Shown here: in pieces, positions 15,617 to 24,887 of the stretch
Numbering within the stretch: position 1 is the stretch's first letter
Layout of the letters: each line of letters starts with the position of its first letter
Origin: an uncultured Bacteroidales bacterium
GTDB lineage: Bacteria > Bacteroidota > Bacteroidia > Bacteroidales > F082
Length of the DNA: 64,000 bases
Assembly: GCA_900315175.1 (NCBI GenBank)
Contig: OMYA01000008.1
Location: 93,174-157,173 of the forward strand
Direction of reading: 5' to 3'
The notes under the pieces: generated by a model
What the model was told of the DNA's origin: nothing
The model's database searches: none
Seen by the model: only the letters and a program-made list of their open reading frames with translations
Made by a program: the position numbers and the translations under genes

Positions 15617-16578
15617 GAATAGTATATTTCGGTACACCGGAATTTGCGGCATCACAACTTGAGGCTATATTGGCGGCAGGTTATGATGTCGCAACTGTTA
15701 TTACCACTCCTGACCGACCGGCGGGACGTGGCAAGCAGATGCATGCTTCAGAGGTAAAAGAATGTGCTTTGAAACATGGTTTGCCGGTTTTGCAGCCTGA
15801 GAAGCTTAAAGATGAGGCTTTTGTGGAGCAGCTGCGATCTTACAATGCCGATTTGTTTGTCGTCGTCGCATTCAGGATGCTCCCGGAAGTGATATGGAGC
15901 ATGCCTCCAAAAGGAACTATCAACCTGCATGCGTCACTGTTGCCGCAATATAGAGGCGCAGCACCTATCAACCATGCGATTATCAATGGCGAGAAAGAGA
16001 CCGGATTGACGACATTTATTCTCGACAAGGAAATCGACACAGGAGCGATGATTATGCAGGAAAAGGTCGCCATAAATGAAAAGATGACCGCTGGCGAGCT
16101 TCACGATGCATTGATGCATCTCGGAAACGACGTGATTGTCAGGACGATAAAAACGATTGAAGAAGGGAAGGTACAGGCGCAAAGTCAGACCTCTGTGATT
16201 GAAAAGGAGAACATGGTGTTGAAGCCGGCTCCGAAAATCTTCAAGGAGGATTGTTATATCGACTGGAACAAATCGGGAAGTGATATTTACAACTTTGTGA
16301 GAGGGCTCTCACCGTATCCCGCGGCACACGCTAAAATAAAAAATCCACAAGGCGAGATTTTAGATTTAAAGGTCTATGAAGTGGATTTGGCGTTAAAATC
16401 ATGTGAAAATGACATGGTTAACAGTCTTAAAACAGACGGAAAATCATATTTAGAGGTGGTTTTAAAGGATTCAAACATAAAATTTTTGCAAATTCAGCAA
16501 CCAGGGAAGAAAGCAATGCCTATTGCGGAATTCCTAAGAGGGACAAGGGTTTCCGAAGATTGGACGTTGGTTTTGTAA
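15613..16578 (+). CDS. fmt: Methionyl-tRNA formyltransferase
   Basis: 321 aa. It formylates Met on initiator tRNA using 10-formyl-tetrahydrofolate. The Rossmann start RIVYFGTPEFAASQLEAI, the catalytic region INLHASLLPQYRGAAPINHA (Asn, His) and TGLTTFILDKEIDTGAMI with the catalytic Asp are all present. The C-terminal tRNA-binding domain follows from about 208. The start ATG overlaps the stop of the TPR gene by four bases (ATGA), so the pair is translationally coupled. Confidence 0.95.
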   Translation: MRIVYFGTPEFAASQLEAILAAGYDVATVITTPDRPAGRGKQMHASEVKECALKHGLPVLQPEKLKDEAFVEQLRSYNADLFVVVAFRMLPEVIWSMPPKGTINLHASLLPQYRGAAPINHAIINGEKETGLTTFILDKEIDTGAMIMQEKVAINEKMTAGELHDALMHLGNDVIVRTIKTIEEGKVQAQSQTSVIEKENMVLKPAPKIFKEDCYIDWNKSGSDIYNFVRGLSPYPAAHAKIKNPQGEILDLKVYEVDLALKSCENDMVNSLKTDGKSYLEVVLKDSNIKFLQIQQPGKKAMPIAEFLRGTRVSEDWTLVL

Positions 16579-16695
16579 GTTGTCATTTAAAAATTTTTCA
16601 AAAAAATTAAAAAAAAATGAAAAAAAAGTTGTAAGTGACTGATTTTATGTTATATTTGCAATGTCAAAACAATTATAAACTTTAAAACTAACAAA

Positions 16696-16959
16696 ATGAA
16701 TAAAGCAGAATTAGTAAATGTGATGGCTGAAAAAGCTGGCCTCACAAAGGTGGACGCCAAAAAGGCATTGGACGCTTTTATTTGCGCAGCAACAGATGCA
16801 ATCCGTAAAGGTGATCGTATTTCATTGGTCGGATTTGGTACATTCTCAACAACAAAACGTCCTGCACGTAAAGGTCGCAACCCACAGACAGGCAAGGAAA
16901 TCACAATCGCTCCTAAGACAGTTGTGAAGTTCAAAGCCAGTGCTGATTTAGTAAAATAA
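16696..16959 (+). CDS. HU-family DNA-binding protein
   Basis: 87 aa, the normal length. Nucleoid protein that bends DNA as a dimer. N-terminal helices KAELVNVMAEKAGLTKVDAK, then RISLVGFGTFSTTKRPARKG and the beta-arm RNPQTGKEITI. Its own promoter (TATATTTGCA near 16652-16661) gives a leader of about 35 bases. Monocistronic, ending at a terminator. Confidence 0.95.
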   Translation: MNKAELVNVMAEKAGLTKVDAKKALDAFICAATDAIRKGDRISLVGFGTFSTTKRPARKGRNPQTGKEITIAPKTVVKFKASADLVK

Positions 16960-16980
16960 AGTTTTTACTATTTGACAATA

Positions 16981-17010
16981 AAGGTCGCCCGTAAGAGCGG
17001 CCTTTTTTTG
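16981..17010 (+). terminator. Terminator of the HU gene
   Basis: AAGGTCGC pairs with GCGGCCTT (one G-T pair), followed by seven T. It may also serve recQ coming from the right, whose stop lies just beyond at 17012. Confidence 0.85.
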
Positions 17011-17011
17011 T

Positions 17012-18943
17012 TTAAAACAGCGTCTGCTGTCTGCCTTTTTCCTTCAGATTGCCATTTTCATCCTGTTCAATAATGCCGCTGTCGAGCATCCAACGCACGG
17101 TTTCAAGCACTTTTTCCTCGAAATAATTCTTTGCCAACGAAGGAGTCTCATACAAGGGGACGACACGTTTTTTCAGCTCTTGAAGTATTAGTTCGCTTAT
17201 GTTTTTATACTCTTCGTCGTTGATATTCATTTGGTTGCGTATGTTGCAGACATCGCATTTGCCGCATCGTGTGCTTATTTTCTCACCAAAATACCTCAGA
17301 AGCTGTACGCTACGGCATTCGGTGTCGTTATTAACGAAATCGATAACAGCTTGAACACGTTTTGTCGCATCGTCCTTGCGATTTTTATAGACATCGTCAG
17401 ACAGGATGAAATGCCTTGTATCCTGGCGTTCGGTGAGATAAAGAATCTGTGGTTTGTCGCTGCGTTGGATATATGTCAGGAAGTTTAATTTTTCCAGTTG
17501 TTTAAGCGTTTGCTCGACTTTGACAACGTCAATGCCGAGTTTGTGGCTGATTTGCTCCTCTCTTATCTTGATGAAATCGGACAAGATGCCGGGATAGTTT
17601 CTGAGCAGGTGTTTTATCATGACATCGAAGTCAGGATACTCGACCTGAAAGCGGTAGAGGTCTTCGCGGCTGGCATTGATGAACAGTTGTGAAGGTGAAT
17701 CCAAGGCTTCGGATAGAGTGAAGAATCCTTCTCGTTCCATGAGTTTCAAAGAGTTGAACACCTCGAGGAGTGAGAATCCGTAGTTTGTCGCGAATTCAGT
17801 CATGTCGAACGGGTAACTTTGTCCGTTGCCTGCGCCGACGGGTATCTGAAGGTAGTTTCCGAGTGCATCGTAGATGTTTTTGATCTTATCGAGCTCAGGA
17901 TATGATTGCTGCAGGTTGTCTTTCAGTTGTTTTATATCGCTGTCGGCCACGAGGAGGAAGGCTTCTGATGGCTTGAGGTCTCGTCCGGCGCGTCCGGCCT
18001 CTTGGAAATAAGCTTCGAGGCTGTCGGGGAGGTCCATGTGAACGACGAGGCGCACATCGGGTTTGTCGATGCCCATTCCGAAGGCATTGGTTGCCACAAT
18101 GACCTTGATTCTGCCGTCCATCCACAACTTTTGGCGCTCATCGCGGGTCTTGGCGTCGATGCCTGCGTGGTAGAAAGTGGCGCTGATGCCTGCAGATTGC
18201 AACCAGTCGGCGATGACCTTAGTGCGTTTGCGGCTGCGCACATAAACGATGCCGCTGCCAGATTGCATCTTCATGAAGAGCCTGTACATAACCCCGTATT
18301 TGTCGGCGACTTTCATGACGTTATATGTGACATTTTTACGTTCGTAGCTGGTCTGGAACACGTTCTGCTCCTTGAAACCGAGACGGAACTGTATGTCTTC
18401 AACGACTTTAGGTGTCGCTGTTGCCGTCAGGGCTAAAACAGGAGTGTTCGGGATGTATGGACGTATCTCCGCTATTTTCAGGTAAGGCGGACGGAAGTCA
18501 TAGCCCCATTGTGAGATGCAGTGTGACTCGTCGATGGCGAGCAGGCACACTTTCATTTTCTTGATAGCTTCCACGAAGGAGTCGGTCATTAGACGTTCTG
18601 GTGAGACGTAGAGAAACTTGAGGTTGCCGAAAACGGCTTTGTTGTAAGCTATCTCCACCTCGCTTGGATGCATGCCTGAGTAAATGGCGGATGCTGGTAT
18701 GTTGATGTTTTTGAGGTGCTGAACCTGGTCTTTCATGAGTGAGATGAGGGGTGTGACGACAATGCAGACGCCTTCCATCGCGAGGGCGGGGACTTGAAAA
18801 CAGATGGATTTTCCGCCGCCTGTCGGTAACAGCGCAAGGGTGTCGTGACCCGCGATGACGGAATCGACAATGTCTTCCTGCATAGGACGGAAAGAGGGAT
18901 AGCCCCAGTATTTCACCAAAACCGATCTTGTCAAGTCACTCAT
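17012..18943 (-). CDS. recQ: ATP-dependent DNA helicase RecQ
   Basis: 643 aa. 3'-5' helicase for recombination repair and fork rescue. Walker A LLPTGGGKSICFQ at about 38-50, the DEAH-box variant DESH near 137-140, TATATPKV, and VATNAFGMGIDKPDVR with VVHMDLPDSLEAYFQEAGRA in domain 2. The RQC zinc site includes CGKCDVC near 563-569. The extreme C-terminal part is short, and no full HRDC domain is evident. The promoter box TATATTTGCA lies about 22 bases upstream of ATG, divergent from typA. Confidence 0.94.
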   Translation of the reverse strand: MSDLTRSVLVKYWGYPSFRPMQEDIVDSVIAGHDTLALLPTGGGKSICFQVPALAMEGVCIVVTPLISLMKDQVQHLKNINIPASAIYSGMHPSEVEIAYNKAVFGNLKFLYVSPERLMTDSFVEAIKKMKVCLLAIDESHCISQWGYDFRPPYLKIAEIRPYIPNTPVLALTATATPKVVEDIQFRLGFKEQNVFQTSYERKNVTYNVMKVADKYGVMYRLFMKMQSGSGIVYVRSRKRTKVIADWLQSAGISATFYHAGIDAKTRDERQKLWMDGRIKVIVATNAFGMGIDKPDVRLVVHMDLPDSLEAYFQEAGRAGRDLKPSEAFLLVADSDIKQLKDNLQQSYPELDKIKNIYDALGNYLQIPVGAGNGQSYPFDMTEFATNYGFSLLEVFNSLKLMEREGFFTLSEALDSPSQLFINASREDLYRFQVEYPDFDVMIKHLLRNYPGILSDFIKIREEQISHKLGIDVVKVEQTLKQLEKLNFLTYIQRSDKPQILYLTERQDTRHFILSDDVYKNRKDDATKRVQAVIDFVNNDTECRSVQLLRYFGEKISTRCGKCDVCNIRNQMNINDEEYKNISELILQELKKRVVPLYETPSLAKNYFEEKVLETVRWMLDSGIIEQDENGNLKEKGRQQTLF

Positions 18944-19121
18944 CAGAATATTTTTTGCAAATATAACGAAAAAATCTTAGTAATTATTATCATGTTAAAT
19001 AATCGAAAATAATTGTTAACAAATAAGATTTTTTTTGTAATTTTGCACCCGATTTTTTGATATTTGGAAAAGTTGATAATAATCAAGATTAAATAATTGG
19101 TAATCAATTAAATATAAACAA

Positions 19122-20942
19122 ATGACAAGTATTCGTAATGTTGCGATTATCGCTCACGTTGACCACGGAAAGACCACTTTGGTGGACCGCATTCTGTATC
19201 AATCCAAATTGTTCAGGGATGATAAGGATAATGGAGATTTGATTTTGGATAACAACGACCTTGAGCGTGAGCGAGGTATCACCATCTTGTCGAAGAACGT
19301 CTCGGTTCGTTACAAAGATGTGAAAATCAACATTATTGATACTCCCGGCCACAGTGATTTCGGTGGTGAGGTGGAACGTGTCTTGAACATGGCTGACGGT
19401 GTGCTTCTTCTCGTTGACGCCTTTGAAGGTCCAATGCCGCAGACCCGTTTTGTGCTGGAGAAAGCTATCCAGCTTGGACTGAAGCCAATAGTGGTCGTAA
19501 ATAAAGTCGACAAGCCGAACTGCACTCCGGAAGAGACGCAGGAAGCTGTCTTCGATTTGATGTACAACCTTGGTGCAAACGATGACCAGCTTGACTTCCC
19601 GACAGTTTTCGGTTCGTCGAAGCAAGGTTGGATGTCAGACCATTGGACACATGTCACAAGCGATGTCTCATATCTTTTGGATGTCATAATCGACACCATC
19701 CCAGAGGCTAAATATGAGGAAGGGACACCACAGATGCTCATCACCTCACTCGATTACAGCTCGTATGTGGGCCGTATCGCGGTGGGTCGTCTGAAACGCG
19801 GAGTCCTTCAGGCAGGTATGAATGTCTCGTTGGTTAAACGTGACGGCTCGATTGAAAAGAATCAGATTAAAGAATTATACACATTCGAAGGCCTCGGCAA
19901 GGAAAGAACGAAGAAGCCTGTGATGGCTGGCGATATCGTAGCTGTGATGGGTCTCGAGAACTTTGAAATCGGTGACACCGTCGCTGATTTCGAGAATCCG
20001 GAAGCTCTTCCTCCAATCCATGTCGATGAGCCTACAATGAGTATGCTGTTTACCATCAACAACTCACCGTTCTTCGGAAAAGAAGGCAAATTCGTGACAT
20101 CACGTCACCTGCGCGAACGTCTTTACAGAGAGACAGAGAAGAACCTCGCTTTGAAAGTCGAAGACACCGAATCACCAGATTCATTGATGGTTTACGGCCG
20201 TGGTATTCTTCACCTCAGTATTTTGGTTGAGACTATGCGCCGCGAAGGTTATGAGTTCCAGATCGGTCAGCCGAAGGTGTTGTTGAAAGAAATTGACGGT
20301 AAGAAATGTGAGCCTATCGAGGTGATGAACGTTCAAGTGCCTGAAAACTTCGCAGGTCGCGTCATCGAGTTGGCGTCACAGCACAAGGGTGAGATGACAA
20401 ACATGTCACCTAAGGGCGACCGTATGAACCTTGACTTCGACATTCCGGCGAGAGGTCTGATAGGATTGCGTAGTGCCATGCTTACCGCAACAGAAGGCGA
20501 GGCAGTGATGTCGCACCGTTTCAAAGATTACGAGCCTTGGAAAGGCGACATGGACACTCACGAGGTCGGAGCTCTGATAGCAATGGAGACAGGTACTGCT
20601 GTGCCTTACGCATTATGGAAGCTTCAGGATCGTGGCAAGTTCTTCGTGCAACCTAACGAAGATGTTTACATGGGTGAGGTCATTGGCGAGAACACCAGAG
20701 CCAACGATATCGTGTTGAATATCAACAAGACAAAACATTTGACCAACGTGCGTGCATCGGGTTCTGACGATAAAATCGTGCTCATCCCGCCGGTAAGAAT
20801 GTCGCTTGAAGAATATATGGAATATATTCGCGACGACGAATATCTTGAGGTCACTCCAAAGAGCTTGCGTTTGAGAAAGATTATCCTCGATGAGATTGAG
20901 CGCAAGAGAAGCGGCAGACGCAGCGAAGAGGTCAGCGATTAA
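19122..20942 (+). CDS. typA: Ribosome-associated GTPase TypA/BipA
   Basis: 606 aa, full length. An EF-G-like GTPase that assists 50S assembly and stress growth. G1 AHVDHGKTTLVD (about 10-21), switch I RERGITI, G3 DTPGHSDFGGEVER, G4 NKVDKPN; the BipA-specific C-terminal domain is intact (PIEVMNVQVPENFAGRVIEL onward). Its promoter TAATTTTGCA lies about 75 bases upstream of ATG, leaving an AT-rich leader. The 3' end overlaps the histidine kinase gene by four bases, tail to tail. Confidence 0.95.
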   Translation: MTSIRNVAIIAHVDHGKTTLVDRILYQSKLFRDDKDNGDLILDNNDLERERGITILSKNVSVRYKDVKINIIDTPGHSDFGGEVERVLNMADGVLLLVDAFEGPMPQTRFVLEKAIQLGLKPIVVVNKVDKPNCTPEETQEAVFDLMYNLGANDDQLDFPTVFGSSKQGWMSDHWTHVTSDVSYLLDVIIDTIPEAKYEEGTPQMLITSLDYSSYVGRIAVGRLKRGVLQAGMNVSLVKRDGSIEKNQIKELYTFEGLGKERTKKPVMAGDIVAVMGLENFEIGDTVADFENPEALPPIHVDEPTMSMLFTINNSPFFGKEGKFVTSRHLRERLYRETEKNLALKVEDTESPDSLMVYGRGILHLSILVETMRREGYEFQIGQPKVLLKEIDGKKCEPIEVMNVQVPENFAGRVIELASQHKGEMTNMSPKGDRMNLDFDIPARGLIGLRSAMLTATEGEAVMSHRFKDYEPWKGDMDTHEVGALIAMETGTAVPYALWKLQDRGKFFVQPNEDVYMGEVIGENTRANDIVLNINKTKHLTNVRASGSDDKIVLIPPVRMSLEEYMEYIRDDEYLEVTPKSLRLRKIILDEIERKRSGRRSEEVSD

Positions 20943-23398
20943 TCGGAAATATCATATTTTTCGGCTAACATAGCCAAGAGGGCATCGGATTGATTCATGA
21001 ATTCGATGCCTTTTTCTTCCCAGTCGGGAAGGGGTGAGGCATTTTGGCCACGACGGCTGTCCATATCTGTGAGATATTCTGCCGATTTTTGCTCAAGCTG
21101 GATGAACATAGGACGCATTTTATGGCAGACAGCCTGCGCTTTCGCGAAATCATGCTCAGTGATGGCGTCGTTGAGGATGACAAGGTTGTTGGATGTAGTG
21201 TTGACAAATGTCTGCAGAATCTCACAAATGGCGTTGCTGTCGTTGTCAAACATCGCACAAAGCTGTGGAAAATCTTCAGTTAACTCGCATCGTTGGCATT
21301 CTTCGTCGGGTGCACTGGTATTCAATAATGATGCCAAGTCTTTGATGCTGAATGGCTTCTTGATATATCCGTCAAAGCCTTCGTTTAGTGCGAACTTCTC
21401 TGAATACTCGTCGCTGGCAGTCATGAGGATGACTTTTTTCTCCTTGTTAATGCTTTTTATCGCCTTCATCACATCGTTGCCTGAGAAAGTACCCATCTCG
21501 CGGTCGGTAAGTACCATGTCGTATTTGTCAAGCTCATTGATGGACTTGTTGAACTCGATGTACGAGCGGCAGATGTCAGAGCTGTGGCCTAATTTGTTTA
21601 GCATCGCTCCGATAACGGAGAGAAGACTGTTGTCGTCGTCAATAAGAAGGATATGAAGCTTTTTGTTTGATGCGACAATTTGTGTGTCGAGTGTTTCTGC
21701 CTTTTCGTCATCTTTTTTCTCAATTACCTTAACTGGTATTGAAATCTCTATGTGGCTGCCTTTTTCCAGTTCCGACATCACATTTATATTACCGCCAAGG
21801 ATTTCGAGCAGTCCTTTCACTACGAAGAGGCCGAAGCCGTTGCCTTCAGCGAGACCTGTGTTGTTTTCTGCTTTGCTGAACGGTTTGAACAGTTCCTCGA
21901 TTTTCTCAGTCGGCATGCCGATGCCTTGGTCTATCACGTTGAAAATCAATTTGTTCTTGATGAGATAAACACCAAAATGAACTTCACCTTCAATTGTGTA
22001 TTTTATGGCATTTGAAATGATGTTGCTTACAACTTGTTTGATTTTCAACGCATCAGAATTGATATACAGATTGTCGCTAATATGCTTGTGATAGAAGAAT
22101 TTCAGCTGTTTGTTCTCGGCAATAGGTTTGAACATGTTGACGAGCTGGTCGCACAGTTCCGAAATGTTGAAATCGGCACGACGGATAAACTGCTTGCCTT
22201 GTTCGAGGCTTGAAAACTCAAGCAAATTTGATAGGAGCGAGAGGATATGCTGCGACGAATACTTCATTGAGTTGAGGCCTTGCTTGTCGTTGTCGTTATG
22301 TTGCTCCATCTGCATTAACTCGATATAACCGATTACTGATGACAACGGGGCTTTGATGTCGTGTGACACAGAGAGAAGCAGTTTGTGACGGCTCTCCATG
22401 ATTTCCTCGGTGCGTCTTTGGGCTTCTTCCATCGCTCGCCTTGCACGTGAAACTCGCTTTATGTCTCTGGAAATCATGAAGATAAACAAAAGGATAAAGA
22501 AGAGCGCCACGGTACCTCCGTATATAGTGTAATCCAAGCTGCGTTGAATCATCGTCTCACTCTTTAGAATCGCAATCATCACAGATGTAAGGGTCTGCTT
22601 GTGAAGGATGATGAGCAGACCTGAAATCTCTTCTGATATCTCTTGGTCAGATTTTATAAAGTTTTGGTATTGATTCTCAATGGTTTGTAATCGATGAAGA
22701 TATTCTTGCTTTCCTTTGTCCGTATATAATTTTATACCTTCCATGAGGTCGATTCGGCTTGCCGGAATCTCCTCCGTGATGGTGTCGTAAGTCGTTGTGG
22801 TAAGCAAAATGACGCTGTCGCGAGGTATTTCCGATGAAAAGACACGATGGAAAAAGTCTTGTTTTTCTGCTTTTTTCACAATTGTGTCAACCTTGGTGAT
22901 AGCTATTATGCGCGTGGTTTTTTCTTTAGGCTTGTAATCCGACAAAAGTTTATAAATCTCATCATACGGGTTGAAAATATCATACTGATGAGTTAACTCT
23001 TTGATAATGCTTTCTTTACGATGCAGCAAGTCGACAATCTCATTAAGAATGTTTTTGTTGTTTATGTCGTTTCCAGAATAAAAAATAATTGAATCTTGGA
23101 TAGCGGTCGTCCGCTGCAGATTATTGTTGAAACTTATCAGATGCTCCGGATTTCCTGATATTATGTAAAGCTGTGCATGTGATTGTGCCTGATTGACATT
23201 CTGGATGAGTTCGTTGGTGTAATGAAGCACCATTTCGTTTCGATTAATCGCAACTCTCTGGTCGAAAATGGATTTTTTAAGATTAGAGATGTAATAAAAC
23301 ACCGAAAAACATATGATTATCGCTATGATATAGATAATCACGGCTTCCCAACGGACGCGGCTTTCGTAATGCTTTCGTATAGTTTTAACTTCTCTCAT
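20939..23398 (-). CDS. Hybrid sensor histidine kinase (HK-REC-HPt)
   Basis: 819 aa. Inner-membrane sensor: TM1 at about 18-39, a periplasmic region of some 250 residues without a recognised domain, TM2 at about 291-313. H-box with SVSHDIKAPLSSVIGYIELM (His about 347); ATPase motifs NIISNAIKYT (N box), GIGMPTEKIEELFKPF, and GNGFGLFVVKGLLEILGGNI (G boxes). The receiver domain has phosphoacceptor Asp near 632 (MVLTDREMG), and a C-terminal HPt domain has His near 757 (AVCHKMRPMF). So it holds a complete internal phosphorelay and needs an external output regulator. A -7 box TAATTTTG ends five bases before the ATG, suggesting a leaderless message. Confidence 0.9.
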   Translation of the reverse strand: MREVKTIRKHYESRVRWEAVIIYIIAIIICFSVFYYISNLKKSIFDQRVAINRNEMVLHYTNELIQNVNQAQSHAQLYIISGNPEHLISFNNNLQRTTAIQDSIIFYSGNDINNKNILNEIVDLLHRKESIIKELTHQYDIFNPYDEIYKLLSDYKPKEKTTRIIAITKVDTIVKKAEKQDFFHRVFSSEIPRDSVILLTTTTYDTITEEIPASRIDLMEGIKLYTDKGKQEYLHRLQTIENQYQNFIKSDQEISEEISGLLIILHKQTLTSVMIAILKSETMIQRSLDYTIYGGTVALFFILLFIFMISRDIKRVSRARRAMEEAQRRTEEIMESRHKLLLSVSHDIKAPLSSVIGYIELMQMEQHNDNDKQGLNSMKYSSQHILSLLSNLLEFSSLEQGKQFIRRADFNISELCDQLVNMFKPIAENKQLKFFYHKHISDNLYINSDALKIKQVVSNIISNAIKYTIEGEVHFGVYLIKNKLIFNVIDQGIGMPTEKIEELFKPFSKAENNTGLAEGNGFGLFVVKGLLEILGGNINVMSELEKGSHIEISIPVKVIEKKDDEKAETLDTQIVASNKKLHILLIDDDNSLLSVIGAMLNKLGHSSDICRSYIEFNKSINELDKYDMVLTDREMGTFSGNDVMKAIKSINKEKKVILMTASDEYSEKFALNEGFDGYIKKPFSIKDLASLLNTSAPDEECQRCELTEDFPQLCAMFDNDSNAICEILQTFVNTTSNNLVILNDAITEHDFAKAQAVCHKMRPMFIQLEQKSAEYLTDMDSRRGQNASPLPDWEEKGIEFMNQSDALLAMLAEKYDISD

Positions 23399-23468
23399 CG
23401 TGACAAAATTACTAAAAAAAGGTTTATGTGTGAAATATTTTATAATTTTGCAATATAAAATTTAAAGA

Positions 23469-24590
23469 ATGAAAAAGATTTTGATATTAGCAATAAGCAC
23501 TTTGATTATGATAGGTTGTACAAAGAAAAATGAAGTTAAGTTATTAAATGTCAATGATTTCAATACTGAAGTTGATGGCAGGCAAGTGTCGCTTTACACT
23601 TTAAAGAACGGATTTTTAACCATGCAGGTCACTAACTACGGCGGGCGTGTAGTGTCGCTGTGGATGCCTGATAAGAGAGGCAGTTTCGAAGATATCGTAC
23701 TCGGCTACGACAAAATCGACAGATATATTAATTGTACTGGCGAGAGATATCTCGGTGCTGTTGTTGGGCGTTGTGCAAACCGTATCGGACATGGTGAATT
23801 TACACTGGACGGCAAAAAATATGAGCTCACAAAGAACACTGGCGACTGTATGCTTCATGGTGGCGAGTTCGGAGTGGACCGTGTTGTTTGGGATGTTCAG
23901 TCGGTGAGCGACACCTCGATAGTTTTGCACGTTGTGTTGCCTGACGGATTGGATGGTTTCCCTGGAAATCTTGACATCACCATGACTTACGCATTGACAT
24001 CGGACAATGAGTTTCATGTCGATTATCTTGCAATTACAGATGCTCCGACGGTATGCAACCTCTCACATCATTCGTTTTTCAATCTGAGAGGTGAGGGCAA
24101 TGGTACAATTCTTGACCATGAGCTGATGATAAACGGGAAGCTCATCACTGTGATTGACGAGAGTTTGGTTCCGACAGGTGATTTCATTCCTGTCACGGGC
24201 ACTCCTATGGATTTCACAGAAGCGAAGCCAATAGGACGTGATATTGAGGCATATCATCCGCAGATGGAGAATGGTGGCGGCTACGATTTCAACTGGGTAT
24301 TGAACAAAGCACTTGGTCAGATGGGGTTGGCAGCCTCAGTTTATGAACCGGAGTCAGGGAGGGCGATGGATGTTTTGACCGACCAGCCCGGAATCCAGTT
24401 CTATAGCGGAAATTTCTTTGATGGCAAGACGACAGGAAAATATGGCAAGCCGTTATGCAACCGTGCGTCATTGGCTTTGGAGACCCAGCAGTTTCCTGAT
24501 GCAATAAACCAGCCGAACTTCCCGAGTGTGGTGCTGCGTCCGGGTGAGGAATATCGTCACACCTGCATCTATCGTTTTTCTATCAGATAG
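23469..24590 (+). CDS. Aldose 1-epimerase, lipoprotein form
   Basis: 373 aa. Mutarotase that interconverts alpha and beta anomers of sugars such as galactose. The N-terminus has a lipoprotein signal (ISTLIMIGC, Cys about 17), so the enzyme probably sits in the periplasm. Core motifs: VTNYGGRVVSLWMPD, VVGRCANRIGHGEF, LHGGEFGVDRVVWD, CNLSHHSFFNLRGEG (catalytic His), and LALETQQFPDAINQPNFPS (catalytic Glu). A promoter TATAATTTTGC is close upstream. Tail-to-tail overlap of eight bases with the PG0541-type gene. Confidence 0.9.
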   Translation: MKKILILAISTLIMIGCTKKNEVKLLNVNDFNTEVDGRQVSLYTLKNGFLTMQVTNYGGRVVSLWMPDKRGSFEDIVLGYDKIDRYINCTGERYLGAVVGRCANRIGHGEFTLDGKKYELTKNTGDCMLHGGEFGVDRVVWDVQSVSDTSIVLHVVLPDGLDGFPGNLDITMTYALTSDNEFHVDYLAITDAPTVCNLSHHSFFNLRGEGNGTILDHELMINGKLITVIDESLVPTGDFIPVTGTPMDFTEAKPIGRDIEAYHPQMENGGGYDFNWVLNKALGQMGLAASVYEPESGRAMDVLTDQPGIQFYSGNFFDGKTTGKYGKPLCNRASLALETQQFPDAINQPNFPSVVLRPGEEYRHTCIYRFSIR

Positions 24591-24876
24591 TTTTATCTAT
24601 TTTCCAAGAGAACGCTCTAAGGCCCAGTTCCGGAGTCTGAAGGTCGTGCTCGTGCAAAGTGTTCATGATGTTGTCCACCTTGTCGTCATCGACGAAGGTG
24701 AGCATGGCGTCGTTGAACGTTGGCCAGGTGTGGGTGCCGTAATGTGCCTCGCCCGTTGCTGAGCCTCTGCCTGTGATCTCGTTCCACTTGGTGAATCCGC
24801 GAACTCCTTGTTTTTCAAGGAGTTCGGAGATTTCTTCATAATATGCCTGATTATAGGCGATGAATATTGCTGTCAT
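24583..24876 (-). CDS. PG0541-type transporter-associated protein (PII/CutA-like)
   Basis: 97 aa. It matches the small family named after Porphyromonas gingivalis PG0541, found beside RND efflux pumps in Bacteroidales. Its length and the pattern TAIFIAYNQAYYEEISELLE, GFTKWNEITGRGSA and MLTFVDDDKVDNIMNTLHEH recall the ferredoxin-like PII/CutA fold, with a flexible loop in the middle. By analogy it may bind a small ligand and modulate the pump; no function is proven to my knowledge. Last gene of the four-gene efflux operon, 11 bases after the permease. Confidence 0.75.
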   Translation of the reverse strand: MTAIFIAYNQAYYEEISELLEKQGVRGFTKWNEITGRGSATGEAHYGTHTWPTFNDAMLTFVDDDKVDNIMNTLHEHDLQTPELGLRAFSWKIDKTI

Positions 24877-24887
24877 TTTGTTGCGTT

